Assembly (NCBI GenBank): GCA_029310945.1
Contig: JARJFC010000025.1
Span: forward strand, 1-61,579
Source of the DNA: Leptospira sp. 96542
GTDB taxonomy: Bacteria; Spirochaetota; Leptospiria; Leptospirales; Leptospiraceae
Length of the DNA stretch: 61,579 nucleotides
Reading direction: 5' to 3'
In this document: piece by piece, positions 25,445 through 34,827 of the stretch
Layout: each line of letters begins with the position of its first letter
How positions within the stretch are numbered: position 1 is the first letter of the stretch
Program-made: the position numbers and the translations under genes
The notes under the pieces: model-generated
Seen by the model: the letters and a program-made list of their open reading frames with translations, nothing else
The model's database searches: none
Told to the model about the DNA's origin: nothing

Positions 25445-27160
25445 ATGAATCATCATATTTCCGAACATCCATCCCTACAGTCTTATGATATTTCCGCGTT
25501 TAAGGGTCTCCGAGGCCAAAATTTCTATGATCTTGACCTTGCTCTAAAACGTATGGTGGAAAGGTATTCTGAAGGTTATAGCGAATCTCACAGAAAGGAT
25601 ATGGTCGAACATATCAGTGGGTATGGCCAGATCGTGGGTGGAGTTTTGGATGAACTCACAGAACTATGCCACAAAGAAGGGAAATATGGTGAGGTCGTCA
25701 AATTTGACAGAACAGGAAACAGGATTGATCATATCCAGTATTCTGTGGAACAGAAAGAGGCTCGAAAGATTTCTTATGATTACGGTGTTGTTAATTTAGA
25801 TTTTCATCCCGAATGGAAACATGAATTCACATATCTTCATCGTTATGCGCTAACTTATTTAATGAATTTGAATGGAGAGGGTGGGGTTGCTTGCCCACTT
25901 GCCATGACGGATGGGATGATCCTCGGCCTTAAAAACATAGGAACAGAAAAACAAAAAGAAAAATATTTAAAACTAGTGGCGGGCAAAGGAAGTGAATCTC
26001 ATTTTATGGCTGGACAATATGTAACAGAGAGAGTGGGTGGGAGTAATGTCTCGGCCAACAGAACCGTGGCCAAAAAATTAGAAAACGGAAAATGGGAGCT
26101 AACAGGTGAAAAGTGGTTCTGTTCTAACCCTGGCGATCTATGGGTGACAACTGCAAAAATGGAAGGAACAAACACTGTGGGAATGTTTCTTGTTCCACGC
26201 ATCAAAGAAAACGGAGAACTGAATGGGCACCATATCCTTCGTAAAAAAGACATCATTGGTTCTCGTGGTAAACTCACTGTAGAAATCATCTATGATAAAG
26301 TGGAAGCCGAAGAGTTTGGAAGACCTGGTCATGGGCTTGTCAATTTAATACGTTATATCATTAAAACTTCTCGAATTCATGTTGGGCTTGGTTCTTGTGG
26401 CAATGCAAGAAGGTCTGTTATGGAAGCAGCTGCCTATGCTCAGTTTCGAACTGCTTATGGTAAAAAAATACACGAATTTCCCATATTTGCTAAAACTTTG
26501 GCGGAGATGCAAATTTTACAAACCGCAAATTGTTTTATTAACTTCCGTTCGGTGGATCTTGTAAGCAAAGAAGATTTAGCGGCTGAAGTGTTAGTTCCCT
26601 TATTAAAATATAAATCTTCTTCACAAGCAAGTTATATCACACAAAAAGCAATATTGAGTTTGGGTGGCAATGGTATCATTGGGGATTTTTCACCATTACC
26701 AAGGCTTCACAACGATTCGATCATCAATGAAACTTGGGAAGGGACACATTTGATCATAACCGATCATTGTTTGCATGCCTTACAGAAACCAAAAATTTAC
26801 GCAGCATTATTACAATTTTTTGATCGTTTGGTTGAGGGTTGTGCAGAATTTCCAGAATTACAATCTTCTCTCAATTTGTTTTTATCCAAAAAAGCAGAGT
26901 TAGATGCCATTCTAAAAGAACAAGATAAAGATTGGAAAGATATGAATAGAATCTACATATCCGATTTGACTTACCAAATATTGGTATTGGGCGAATTTTT
27001 GGAACAATCGAAATTTGATTTAAAGAAAACTGGAAACTCTGAATATATTTATTTTTTGAAAGGTTATTCTGAAATGGTCGAAGGTGGTTTGGATGCTCCG
27101 AGAGAAAAGTCGGGAATTTTTTTCGATCCCAAGGCATTGGAAACCATTTTAAAGTTTTAA
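25445..27160 (+). CDS. Acyl-CoA dehydrogenase-family protein
   Basis: A 571-residue flavoprotein with the acyl-CoA dehydrogenase fold. Features are 'ACPLAMTDGMILGLKNIGTE' in the N-terminal helical domain, the FAD strand region 'QYVTERVGGSNVSANRTVAK' and 'WFCSNPGD', and the arginine-rich 'FRTAYGKKIHEFPIFAKTLA'. The catalytic glutamate is Glu432 in ETWEGTHL, matching the YEGT motif. It is longer than fatty-acyl enzymes of 380 residues, with an extra C-terminal helical part, closer to AidB/VLCAD-size proteins. It heads an operon with two transporters and a DUF4442 protein. The substrate is not determinable. Confidence 0.88.
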   Translation: MNHHISEHPSLQSYDISAFKGLRGQNFYDLDLALKRMVERYSEGYSESHRKDMVEHISGYGQIVGGVLDELTELCHKEGKYGEVVKFDRTGNRIDHIQYSVEQKEARKISYDYGVVNLDFHPEWKHEFTYLHRYALTYLMNLNGEGGVACPLAMTDGMILGLKNIGTEKQKEKYLKLVAGKGSESHFMAGQYVTERVGGSNVSANRTVAKKLENGKWELTGEKWFCSNPGDLWVTTAKMEGTNTVGMFLVPRIKENGELNGHHILRKKDIIGSRGKLTVEIIYDKVEAEEFGRPGHGLVNLIRYIIKTSRIHVGLGSCGNARRSVMEAAAYAQFRTAYGKKIHEFPIFAKTLAEMQILQTANCFINFRSVDLVSKEDLAAEVLVPLLKYKSSSQASYITQKAILSLGGNGIIGDFSPLPRLHNDSIINETWEGTHLIITDHCLHALQKPKIYAALLQFFDRLVEGCAEFPELQSSLNLFLSKKAELDAILKEQDKDWKDMNRIYISDLTYQILVLGEFLEQSKFDLKKTGNSEYIYFLKGYSEMVEGGLDAPREKSGIFFDPKALETILKF

Positions 27161-28062
27161 TGGAAAACTTTTTTCTTCTGGGGGTTTGTTTTGGAATGGG
27201 ACTTATTTTTCGACGCCTGCCTCAGTTTCCAGAAAATACCCCAAAAGTTTTAAACGGGTTTATTTTATACATTTCGCTACCGAGTTTGGTATTGTATCAT
27301 ATTCATGAATTAAAATTTACGAATACGGCTTTGTTGCCTGCCAGTATGCCTTGGTTTTTGTTTTTGATAGCAACTTTGTTTTTTTTGGGTTTGTATAAAA
27401 TTGAGTTTTTGAATTTCAAAACGGCAGTCTGTTTGGTTTTAACTGCAGGACTTGGAAATACTTCCTTTGTTGGGTTTCCCATTTTAGAAACCTATTTCGG
27501 CAAAGAATCTCTCGGTTATGGAATCATCGCAGATCAGTTGGGAACATTTTTGGCTTTGAGTTTTCCTGGTATCATCCTTGCAGCCACTGCGGAATCTGGA
27601 AATTGGAATGCCAAAATTCTTTTCAAACGAGTAATTGGGTTTTTACCAGTATATGCTTTGGTTTTTGCCCTAATGTTTCGGGGTGTCGCTTACCCAGAAT
27701 TTTTAAAAATAGTTTTAATACGTTTAGGAGACACCTTAACACCGTTAGCTCTTGTTTCGGTAGGTTTTATGTTGGACATTCGAACAATTGGCAATTTTAA
27801 GAAACACTTATTTGTTGGTTTGGTGTTTAAACTTATTATTTCACCAATCATTGTCTATTACACCTATATCAGTTTAAAAAATGATCCATTATTATTCAAA
27901 ACCATTGTGATGGAGTCAGCAATGGCGCCCATGGTTACATCCACAATCATCGCAATTGAAAAAAATTTGAATCCACATTTAGCAAGCCTTATGTTAGGGG
28001 TGGGTATTCCAATTTCGTTTTTTAGTACAGCGGTTGTGTTTTTTATTTTAGAAGGAAGGTGA
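27160..28062 (+). CDS. AEC-family (auxin efflux carrier-like) transporter
   Basis: A 300-residue inner-membrane protein with about ten helices. Typical AEC elements are 'FPENTPKVLNGFILYISLPS', 'TAGLGNTSFVGFPILETYFG' and 'SVGFMLDI', with the conserved terminal 'MESAMAPMVTSTIIA' (the family's 'AMPaat' region). Bacterial AEC members export malate, amino acids or other weak acids. It overlaps the acyl-CoA dehydrogenase stop by one base (TAATG) and the next gene's start region, so the operon is translationally coupled. Confidence 0.87.
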   Translation: MENFFLLGVCFGMGLIFRRLPQFPENTPKVLNGFILYISLPSLVLYHIHELKFTNTALLPASMPWFLFLIATLFFLGLYKIEFLNFKTAVCLVLTAGLGNTSFVGFPILETYFGKESLGYGIIADQLGTFLALSFPGIILAATAESGNWNAKILFKRVIGFLPVYALVFALMFRGVAYPEFLKIVLIRLGDTLTPLALVSVGFMLDIRTIGNFKKHLFVGLVFKLIISPIIVYYTYISLKNDPLLFKTIVMESAMAPMVTSTIIAIEKNLNPHLASLMLGVGIPISFFSTAVVFFILEGR

Positions 28063-28064
28063 AT

Positions 28065-28946
28065 TTGAATCTAAAATTTTTGATATTGCTTATCGTCGCT
28101 ATGGTATCTTGGGGTATCTCTTGGCCAATTGCAAAACTCATTGCAGGTTTGGTTCCTGTCAACGTCCTTGTGTTTTGGCGTTTTTTTGCTACATTTCTTT
28201 CCGTCATTCCCCTCCTTGTTTGGTTTAAAATTCCATTCAGACTAAAATCAGGCAGAGATTATTTAAATGTTTTGATTGGTGGAATCATATACACATTGTA
28301 TAATTTGTTTTTCTTTTTGGGTTTAAAAAATGGGCTTCCTGGCGCAGGTGGTGTTCTTGTTACTACACTAAATCCCATTGTAACATTTTTTATGGTGGTG
28401 GTTGTCCAAAAGAAAAATATTTCAAAAAGACAAGTGTTTGGTTTATTTTTTGGATTTTTGGGCGGGCTCACAATTCTTCAAGTTTGGAAGATTAGTATCG
28501 ATTATCTCATGTTATCTGGCAATTTATTTTTTTTGCTTTGTTCTTTTGTATGGGCAACACTCTCACTCAATAGCCAACGAACGGGAAAATCTATGTCACC
28601 ATTGACTTATAGTTTTTATGTTTATGGGATTGGGTCGCTAATTGAGCTTATGTTTTGTTTTTCTGATCCAAGTTTTTTTAAAGTTTGGGATTTCGGATTA
28701 TCGTTTTGGATGTCAATATTTTATCTAACGGTTATTTCCACTACCTTTGGAACCACGGTTTATTTTTATGCAGCAACTAGGCTTGGTTCGGAGATTGCGA
28801 GTAGTTTTATCTTTATTGTTCCACTTTCAGCATATATAAGTAGTTATTTGATGTTAGGTGAAAATTTGCAAATTCCTGTCATCGTTGGTGGAAGTTTGGC
28901 TATGCTCGCAGTGTATTTGATCAATTCTAAGGGGAAACATGCATAA
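28065..28946 (+). CDS. EamA/DMT-family transporter
   Basis: About 293 residues with ten membrane helices made of two EamA repeats. The first repeat has 'MVSWGISWPIAKLIAGLVPV' and 'LKNGLPGAGGVLVTTLNPIV'; the second has 'CSFVWATLSLNSQRTGKSMS' and 'ARLGSEIASSFIFIVPLSAY'. It probably exports a small metabolite or amino acid. The start is uncertain: a GTG at 28059 overlaps the GGAAGG site itself, while the TTG at 28065 sits at the right spacing from it, so I prefer TTG. It overlaps the next gene by eight bases. Confidence 0.85.
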   Translation: MNLKFLILLIVAMVSWGISWPIAKLIAGLVPVNVLVFWRFFATFLSVIPLLVWFKIPFRLKSGRDYLNVLIGGIIYTLYNLFFFLGLKNGLPGAGGVLVTTLNPIVTFFMVVVVQKKNISKRQVFGLFFGFLGGLTILQVWKISIDYLMLSGNLFFLLCSFVWATLSLNSQRTGKSMSPLTYSFYVYGIGSLIELMFCFSDPSFFKVWDFGLSFWMSIFYLTVISTTFGTTVYFYAATRLGSEIASSFIFIVPLSAYISSYLMLGENLQIPVIVGGSLAMLAVYLINSKGKHA

Positions 28947-29415
28947 AATTTCTTGGAAAAAAAGATTAAGAGTTTGGTTGTTTAATTTTTATTTTCCGTA
29001 TCTTGGTGCAGGCATTCGAATTTCCAAAATCGCCCCTGATTTTTCATATTTTCGAACTGAAATGAAACTCACATGGTTTAATAAAAATTATGTGGGAGTT
29101 CATTTTGGAGGTTCACTCTATGCCATGTGTGACCCGTTTTTTATGCTCATTTTACTAGAAAGGTTGGGTTCTGATTATATAGTTTGGGACAAAGCTGGGA
29201 ATATGGAGTTTATCAAACCTGGTTTAACACATGTATATGCGGAATTTCGAATTTCCGATGAAGTGATCGATTCTATTAAATCTGAAATTGACCAAAAGAA
29301 AAAAGCCAATTATACATTTTATGCAGAAGTAAAAACAGTTTCGGGCGAAGTGGTCGCCCGGGTTGAAAAAATCATCTATGTGAGGAAAAGAGGAAAATTA
29401 CCAATACAAAATTAG
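28939..29415 (+). CDS. DUF4442 hotdog-fold protein
   Basis: A 158-residue protein of the DUF4442 group, thioesterase-like hotdog proteins. Recognisable parts are 'KLTWFNKNYVGVHFGGSLYA' and 'VWDKAGNMEFIKPG', where family members keep a 'GtmfGgalyal' and 'aeirfkrPg' pattern. This suggests acyl-CoA or acyl-thioester binding or hydrolysis, fitting the acyl-CoA dehydrogenase at the head of the operon. It overlaps the EamA gene by eight bases and its end overlaps the convergent GpsA-PlsB gene by four bases. Confidence 0.85.
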   Translation: MHKISWKKRLRVWLFNFYFPYLGAGIRISKIAPDFSYFRTEMKLTWFNKNYVGVHFGGSLYAMCDPFFMLILLERLGSDYIVWDKAGNMEFIKPGLTHVYAEFRISDEVIDSIKSEIDQKKKANYTFYAEVKTVSGEVVARVEKIIYVRKRGKLPIQN

Positions 29416-31832
29416 TATTTTTTATCTTCATCCTCAGGGATCATATTACCGTAGTATTGGATTAGATCTTCGTTTTTGGATCGCACCACTCTGTTCGCTT
29501 CCTCAACAAGTTTGCGTTTTTCTAAAACTTTAAATCCTTTTTCCCAAATCTCTTCTGGATCTCGTGTAAGATAATTTCCTTCATGCCTTGATATAAAATC
29601 TTCAACGAGCATTGTGCTCTGTGATAATTCTACTGAATGTTCGTTTTCTACTAAAATTTTTGCAACGATTTGGTTTGGCAGGATTTTGTGGAATTGTTTC
29701 CAACCTTTCGAAATTCTGTAACTTAATTCTAAGGTTGGGTCTTCTGTATGCGCATATTCTGAAATAGGAATGGGATCACAATATTCAACATATACATTGG
29801 TTCTTTTTGCTAAAAAACCTGCCATACCAATGTCATCAGGGATATTACAAAATTGATTGTCTTCTGGCACAATTTCGTATGAGAGCGAAATGGGAACGAT
29901 GACAATTTCTGTGCCTGAACTACGGAAGGCATTGACAGCCGTTGTTAGTAGGCCTGTTTTTACAGGAACAATTCCACCTGTTCTTGATCTTGTACCTTCC
30001 GGATAAACAAGGGATGGAATTCCTTGTTCTAACATCACTTGTGAGTATAAAGTCAAACATTCTAAATACAAACTGTTCCTAGTTCGTTCTCTATCAACGG
30101 CGTATGCTCCAAGTGATTTTAACATCCATTCCCAAAATGGACTAGACATTAGGTTTATGCCAGCCGCATAACGTGGAACAGGTAACCCTAGATGGAAAAT
30201 AGAATAGGCAACTTCTACCGAATCTAAATGAGAACGATGTGTGGGTGCATATAAAACATTGTATTTTGTTGCCAATGCTTTCACAACTTCCGTTTTACCA
30301 CCGATATGTGGGATCATCGAACCCATTTTGAATCCACCCGAAAACAATCGGATTGGTGCTACAAACCTAAGTATGGATTCTCTAACTGTGGGGCTATAAT
30401 TGTCTGCAATTTCATTTACGTAAAACCGAACCAATTCCTTGATTAGCGTATTTTCTTCATCTTTCTGACAATTTTGGAATCTTTGCCAAATTTCTAACTC
30501 CAATTCAAATTTGGATTCTTCTAATTTTTGCCGTTTTCGCTTAGCTTTTGTTAAACGTTTTTGGGTGGATTCAACCACAGCGGATGATTGTTTTTTGATA
30601 CGTGTGACCGTACCCGGAATATTTCCAATATGTTTTAATATACGATCTACCAAAAGATTTTGAAAATCTATGCCTGATGCTAAATTTAGACCAACTTTCT
30701 TTTGGACAACTAGAGGAATTTGTTTCGATTCAGTTTTTGATCCTCTAATCAAATTGACAAGAGCATCTGGCGGTTGTTTGCGGGTCAATACATCAAATAG
30801 AGTTCTGTGTAAAGTGAAGGGAAGCCTTATTTCATTAGCAAGTTCGATTAGGATACTCAATGCATAGGTGCCTTCTACGTTATCATGCCATTTTGTAGAC
30901 TCACGTTCGATGAAATGTTTGGGAGCAAAGAATATTTCGACTCTATCTTTAAAACTCAGTTTTTCGCCACCTGACAATAGTTCACCTACGATCTTTTGAC
31001 CAAAACCACGATTTCTACTTTTATTACTCACAGCAGTTGTTATAAAATCGGCGAGTCCTGACCTACCCATGACTGTGTCAGGCCGTGCACCATACTTCAT
31101 AGCAAGATCTCTTACTTCTTGGAATCCAACTGATAATAGTTCGCCTAATAGATTTGAGCCATATCTTGGTAGGAGAGAAATGATACCCGAAGCAATTGCC
31201 ATTGGGTTTTTGGCAACACCTATGATTTCCATTCCGTCGATATCGTCTGTGATTGTGGAGTTAAAATAATGTGAAGTGAGGATTTCACTCATAAAGATAG
31301 AAGCTTCTTTATGTTTGGATCCTATGTTAAAAAATGCATATTTGTCTTCTAAAAGTTCACCCAAGAGAGAAGGGCCATTCACAACGGCAATAGCCGTGTT
31401 TTGGTATTCTTTTTCTTTTAATAAATTTTCTAAATATTGTGAATATGTAACAAAACCTGTTTTTTTTCTGTACTTTGCATCCAAAATACCTTTTGTAAAG
31501 AACGAAAATAAATAACTATTTTTTTGATCTAAAACTTCAAGCAGTGAGTGCAAACTGTCCAAAAAAGATCGTGAAGGAACAGCAATATGAAACGCCCAAT
31601 CATCCCTTCCAAATGCATCTAGGCTGGAAACGATTTCTATATGGTCGGGTATTTCGACGGTCTTCCCCATAATCTCAGTTTGGCGACGCCTTTTTAACGA
31701 TTCTACCAATTCTTTATCGGGAATCCAAAGTGTAACTTCGTCATATTTTGCAGCGACCAAGGTAGCGATGATGATGCCCATCGGTCCGCTTCCTAAAACC
31801 GCATGTTTTAAGTCATTATAGGCTATAAACAT
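29412..31832 (-). CDS. Fusion of glycerol-3-phosphate dehydrogenase (GpsA-like) and PlsB-type acyltransferase
   Basis: An 806-residue two-enzyme protein. Residues 1-340 form a GpsA-like dehydrogenase: GSGPMG (14-19), FFTKGIL with Lys114, NGPSLLGEL (152-160), VAKNPMAIASGI with Lys208, and GRSGLADFITTAVSNKSRNR (256-275), all aligned to the known NAD(P)-dependent sn-glycerol-3-phosphate dehydrogenase motifs. After a charged, coiled linker (about 405-455), the acyltransferase starts: HRSHLD (532-537) and PEGTRSRTG (611-619) are the HX4D and glycerophosphate-binding motifs. Together it would make glycerol-3-phosphate from DHAP and acylate it, the first steps of phospholipid synthesis. It is a single gene, divergent from the SLC13 gene. 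Confidence 0.9.
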   Translation of the reverse strand: MFIAYNDLKHAVLGSGPMGIIIATLVAAKYDEVTLWIPDKELVESLKRRRQTEIMGKTVEIPDHIEIVSSLDAFGRDDWAFHIAVPSRSFLDSLHSLLEVLDQKNSYLFSFFTKGILDAKYRKKTGFVTYSQYLENLLKEKEYQNTAIAVVNGPSLLGELLEDKYAFFNIGSKHKEASIFMSEILTSHYFNSTITDDIDGMEIIGVAKNPMAIASGIISLLPRYGSNLLGELLSVGFQEVRDLAMKYGARPDTVMGRSGLADFITTAVSNKSRNRGFGQKIVGELLSGGEKLSFKDRVEIFFAPKHFIERESTKWHDNVEGTYALSILIELANEIRLPFTLHRTLFDVLTRKQPPDALVNLIRGSKTESKQIPLVVQKKVGLNLASGIDFQNLLVDRILKHIGNIPGTVTRIKKQSSAVVESTQKRLTKAKRKRQKLEESKFELELEIWQRFQNCQKDEENTLIKELVRFYVNEIADNYSPTVRESILRFVAPIRLFSGGFKMGSMIPHIGGKTEVVKALATKYNVLYAPTHRSHLDSVEVAYSIFHLGLPVPRYAAGINLMSSPFWEWMLKSLGAYAVDRERTRNSLYLECLTLYSQVMLEQGIPSLVYPEGTRSRTGGIVPVKTGLLTTAVNAFRSSGTEIVIVPISLSYEIVPEDNQFCNIPDDIGMAGFLAKRTNVYVEYCDPIPISEYAHTEDPTLELSYRISKGWKQFHKILPNQIVAKILVENEHSVELSQSTMLVEDFISRHEGNYLTRDPEEIWEKGFKVLEKRKLVEEANRVVRSKNEDLIQYYGNMIPEDEDKKY

Positions 31833-31956
31833 ATTGAATTAAATTGAATTTGTCCTTATTATTTCGAACGAGATTGGAACCTTTTTCAATTAGTTTACTT
31901 GAAACAAGTTTGTCCAATTGAAAAACTACCACGAGACAGGAAATCGTCAAGTCACA

Positions 31957-33342
31957 ATGATACGAGTAGCCATTCTATTTTCTTCACTTGCGCTACTCCC
32001 ATCTATTTTTGGTTGGTACCAAATTTGGTTTGGGATAAACAAACCCCAAGAAATTAATTTAAGCATTGCACTAATCATTTCATTCCTATGGGTCACTGAA
32101 GTTCTGCCTTTGTACGTGACTGGCTTTTTGGTTCTTTTTTTAGAATTGGTTTGGTTATTGCCCGCTTGGGGGGAAGGGGCACCAAAAACGATTGTTTTCC
32201 TTTCTTGTTATTTCTCCGAAACCATTTTACTCTTCTTAGGTGGGTTTGTCATCTCTTCTGCCATCTCAAAATTTGGATTGGATGTATCGATTGCTCAATT
32301 TGTAATCAAAAAGTCGAAAGGTTCACTAGTGTTTTTGCTTTTGTCGCTTGGTTTTGCCACAGCCTTCCTTTCTGCTTGGATGAACAATACAGCCACAGCA
32401 GCCATGATGCTTGGTTTGGTATCTTCTATGATGAAACATCTGGACTTGTCGCACCCCTTCCGAAAGGCAATTTTATTTATGATTCCGTTTTCAGCAAATT
32501 TAGGTGGGATTTCAACACCGGTAGGTACCTTACCCAATGTCATCGGAGTTGGGTATCTACAAGAAAAAGGATTGAGCATTGGTTTTTTACCTTGGATGGC
32601 ATTTGCGATCCCGGTCTGTTTTTTATCAGTCTTATGTTTGGGTTTGCTTCTCCGAAAATTTTATCTTACCCAGAGTTTGCAAACAACCGATCTCAAATTT
32701 TTTATAGGCAATCCAGAACATTCGAATATCCCAAGGAAAGAACGTTTTATTGCCATTCTCATCATCACCATCACTATTTTTGGATGGATTAGTTTTGATT
32801 GGCATGGGATTCCCAATGGGACAATTGCTCTTTTACCCATTATCTTATTTTTTGGATTTCAATTACTGGATTTAAAAGACTTCCGATCTTTATCTTGGGA
32901 TGTGTTGATACTTATGGGTGGGGGGATCGCTCTAGGTAAAGCATTCGAAGAAACTGGTCTTGCGAAACATTTCGTAACTTTATTTATGTTAGGCGAATCG
33001 AGCCAATTGGTTTTGTTTTTATTCTTTTCTATTTTGTCACTTTTTATGTCTTGTTTTTTAAGTAACACAAGCGTCGCCAATTTGATTCTCCCCATTACCA
33101 TGGGTTTGCCGGAATATTTGATTTTGCCTGCGGCGATTGGAGCCACGATCGGTGCAAGCCTTGCTATGCCTCTGCCAGTTTCCACTCCACCAAATGCTTT
33201 GGCATTTAGTTATGGAGGCATTCGAAGTTGGGAGATGTTTAAGGTGGGTAGCATCATATCAATTTTGGCATGGTTTTGGTTTATGCTCGTTGGAGGAGGG
33301 ATTTTGCACCTGATGGGTGTGGTCGATTTTTCTTTCTTTTAA
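31957..33342 (+). CDS. SLC13/DASS-family anion:sodium symporter
   Basis: About 461 residues and eleven or more membrane helices. Family signatures are the paired SNT-like motifs: 'SAWMNNTATAAMMLGLVSSM' in the first half and 'LSNTSVANLILPI' in the second, followed by 'ASLAMPLPVSTPPNALAFSY', the classic substrate-site segment. It would take up dicarboxylates, sulfate or phosphate with sodium. I begin at the ATG at 31957, right before the first helix; a TTG at 31918 is in frame and neither has a clear ribosome-binding site. Confidence 0.87.
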   Translation: MIRVAILFSSLALLPSIFGWYQIWFGINKPQEINLSIALIISFLWVTEVLPLYVTGFLVLFLELVWLLPAWGEGAPKTIVFLSCYFSETILLFLGGFVISSAISKFGLDVSIAQFVIKKSKGSLVFLLLSLGFATAFLSAWMNNTATAAMMLGLVSSMMKHLDLSHPFRKAILFMIPFSANLGGISTPVGTLPNVIGVGYLQEKGLSIGFLPWMAFAIPVCFLSVLCLGLLLRKFYLTQSLQTTDLKFFIGNPEHSNIPRKERFIAILIITITIFGWISFDWHGIPNGTIALLPIILFFGFQLLDLKDFRSLSWDVLILMGGGIALGKAFEETGLAKHFVTLFMLGESSQLVLFLFFSILSLFMSCFLSNTSVANLILPITMGLPEYLILPAAIGATIGASLAMPLPVSTPPNALAFSYGGIRSWEMFKVGSIISILAWFWFMLVGGGILHLMGVVDFSFF

Positions 33343-33390
33343 AAAAAAGACTTTTCGAACCAATCATTACTTGTATCGTACTTTGGAATT

Positions 33391-33954
33391 ATGAAGTGGA
33401 AATTATTGACTGCTGTTTTTGCCTTATTTGTTTTCTCACATTGTTATAATTATATGGGTGAAGAAGTGCCCATTGTGGTTTCTCCTGAATTTAAAAAACA
33501 AATTCCCATCCTAACAATCAAAGTATCAACTCCCGAGTATGATAAAAGTAAAAATGAAATCACAGCCATTTATACAAAATACCTGTTAGATACAGGTTAT
33601 TTTGGGCGAGTGTTGTCTGATGGGGTGCGCGCAAACCATCATATCGATTTATACACAAGTGAAATCAATGAATACGAACATTTTTGGGTCTCGACTATTT
33701 CTACAATCTTTATGCTAGGAACTGCGGGTTTGTTACCTTCCATTTATTCGAAAGAAAGGGTCTTACATGCCGATTTTTATTTGAACGATAAGCTCATTGG
33801 TCGAGAAAAATATCGTCAAAAACATTCAACACTGTTTGGAATTCCATTTTTTATCATTTGGGAATCTGGGATAAAAGAAGCAAAAACCATTCAGTACAAT
33901 AAAGAGAAAAATTTAATAAACAATGTAGTCCAAGACTACAATCGTTATCTTTAG
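33391..33954 (+). CDS. Hypothetical lipoprotein
   Basis: A 187-residue exported protein with a lipoprotein signal (MKWKLLTAVFALFVFSHC, Cys18). The mature part is beta-rich at first ('VVSPEFKKQIPILTIKVSTP') with a hydrophobic stretch near 105-122 (STISTIFMLGTAGLLPSI) that may be a re-entrant loop or a membrane-touching segment. I do not recognise a family. It ends three bases before the leader of the CAP-domain lipoprotein gene, so both are likely secreted together to the envelope. Confidence 0.7.
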   Translation: MKWKLLTAVFALFVFSHCYNYMGEEVPIVVSPEFKKQIPILTIKVSTPEYDKSKNEITAIYTKYLLDTGYFGRVLSDGVRANHHIDLYTSEINEYEHFWVSTISTIFMLGTAGLLPSIYSKERVLHADFYLNDKLIGREKYRQKHSTLFGIPFFIIWESGIKEAKTIQYNKEKNLINNVVQDYNRYL

Positions 33955-33963
33955 GAGATGCAT

Positions 33964-34776
33964 ATGAAGTTTAGTTTATATTCGATGATCGTTATTTCGG
34001 TTTTTTTTGCGAGTTGTCGCACACCACAAAAGAAAGTAGAGACACCCGTAACTGATGCAACGAGTGAAACAAAAAAAGTTGTGGATGATGTTGCCGCCAA
34101 AGATCCAAACTTGGCCTTTCTTGAATCCATTGAAGACGGTAGAGAACTCCCTGATTCTGCAGGATGGAAACCCGAAAACTATAATGACTATTCTGAGGAT
34201 AGTTTTTTTTCATACCCACCTGCAAATCAACCCATCAATTTTGCAAATGTCGATTATCCTTTGTTAAATGCTGCGATATACTATGTGACTTCGAAGGAAA
34301 GAAGAAATTTAGGTCTTCGTCCTTTTGCGTATTCAGAAAAGTGTGAACAAGCAGCTTTTGGTCATGCAATGGATATGGTTAAATATGATTTTTATTCGCA
34401 TACGAGTACAGTAAATGGTAAAGAAACCATTGCTGATCGTTTGGACTTGGTTGGTTTGTCCAAAGTTACAGCAGGAGAAAATATCATTATTTCATTTGGT
34501 ATCCAATACACTAACGGAAGGCCAGTGTTCACTCCCGCTCAAAATGGAGGTGAGTTTTTTAGTTATACCAAAGGTGGCACTGCCATTCCAAACCATACGT
34601 ACATCAGTCTTGCAAAATCCATTGTAAGTACATGGTTCAATTCTCCCCCACACCGTAAGAATATTTTAAACCCAGACTTTAGTTATATGGGCGCTGGTGC
34701 TTATTTTTTCAAAGATACAAAATTTTTTAATATCGATAAGGTGAAAGCTGTTCAAGTTTTTTCCTCAAGACCTTAG
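33964..34776 (+). CDS. CAP-domain (SCP-like) lipoprotein
   Basis: A 270-residue lipoprotein: signal MKFSLYSMIVISVFFASC, then a Thr/Lys-rich linker and a CAP/SCP domain at about 85-270. CAP signatures are 'PFAYSEKCEQAAFGHAMDMV', 'YSHTSTVNGKETIADRLDLV', 'VTAGENII' and 'SIVSTWFNSPPHRKNILNPD', including the conserved His and Glu cavity residues. Bacterial CAP proteins bind lipids or act in the envelope; no enzymatic role is established. The ATG at 33964 is preferred because AGGAG lies directly upstream; the ATG two codons earlier would sit on top of that site. Confidence 0.88.
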   Translation: MKFSLYSMIVISVFFASCRTPQKKVETPVTDATSETKKVVDDVAAKDPNLAFLESIEDGRELPDSAGWKPENYNDYSEDSFFSYPPANQPINFANVDYPLLNAAIYYVTSKERRNLGLRPFAYSEKCEQAAFGHAMDMVKYDFYSHTSTVNGKETIADRLDLVGLSKVTAGENIIISFGIQYTNGRPVFTPAQNGGEFFSYTKGGTAIPNHTYISLAKSIVSTWFNSPPHRKNILNPDFSYMGAGAYFFKDTKFFNIDKVKAVQVFSSRP

Positions 34777-34827
34777 GGTTCGATTTTTTACAGCAATCAA
34801 ACTCTGTGTTTAGGAAGTGAGGATCTA

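Noticed and set aside
32151..32792. 213-codon plus-strand frame
   Set aside because: It lies in another frame of the SLC13 permease gene, is rich in Phe/Cys/His and has no motif.
33340..33362. A/T-only hairpin after the SLC13 gene
   Set aside because: TCTTTTAAAAAAAAGA is a homopolymer pairing with low stability; not a supportable terminator.
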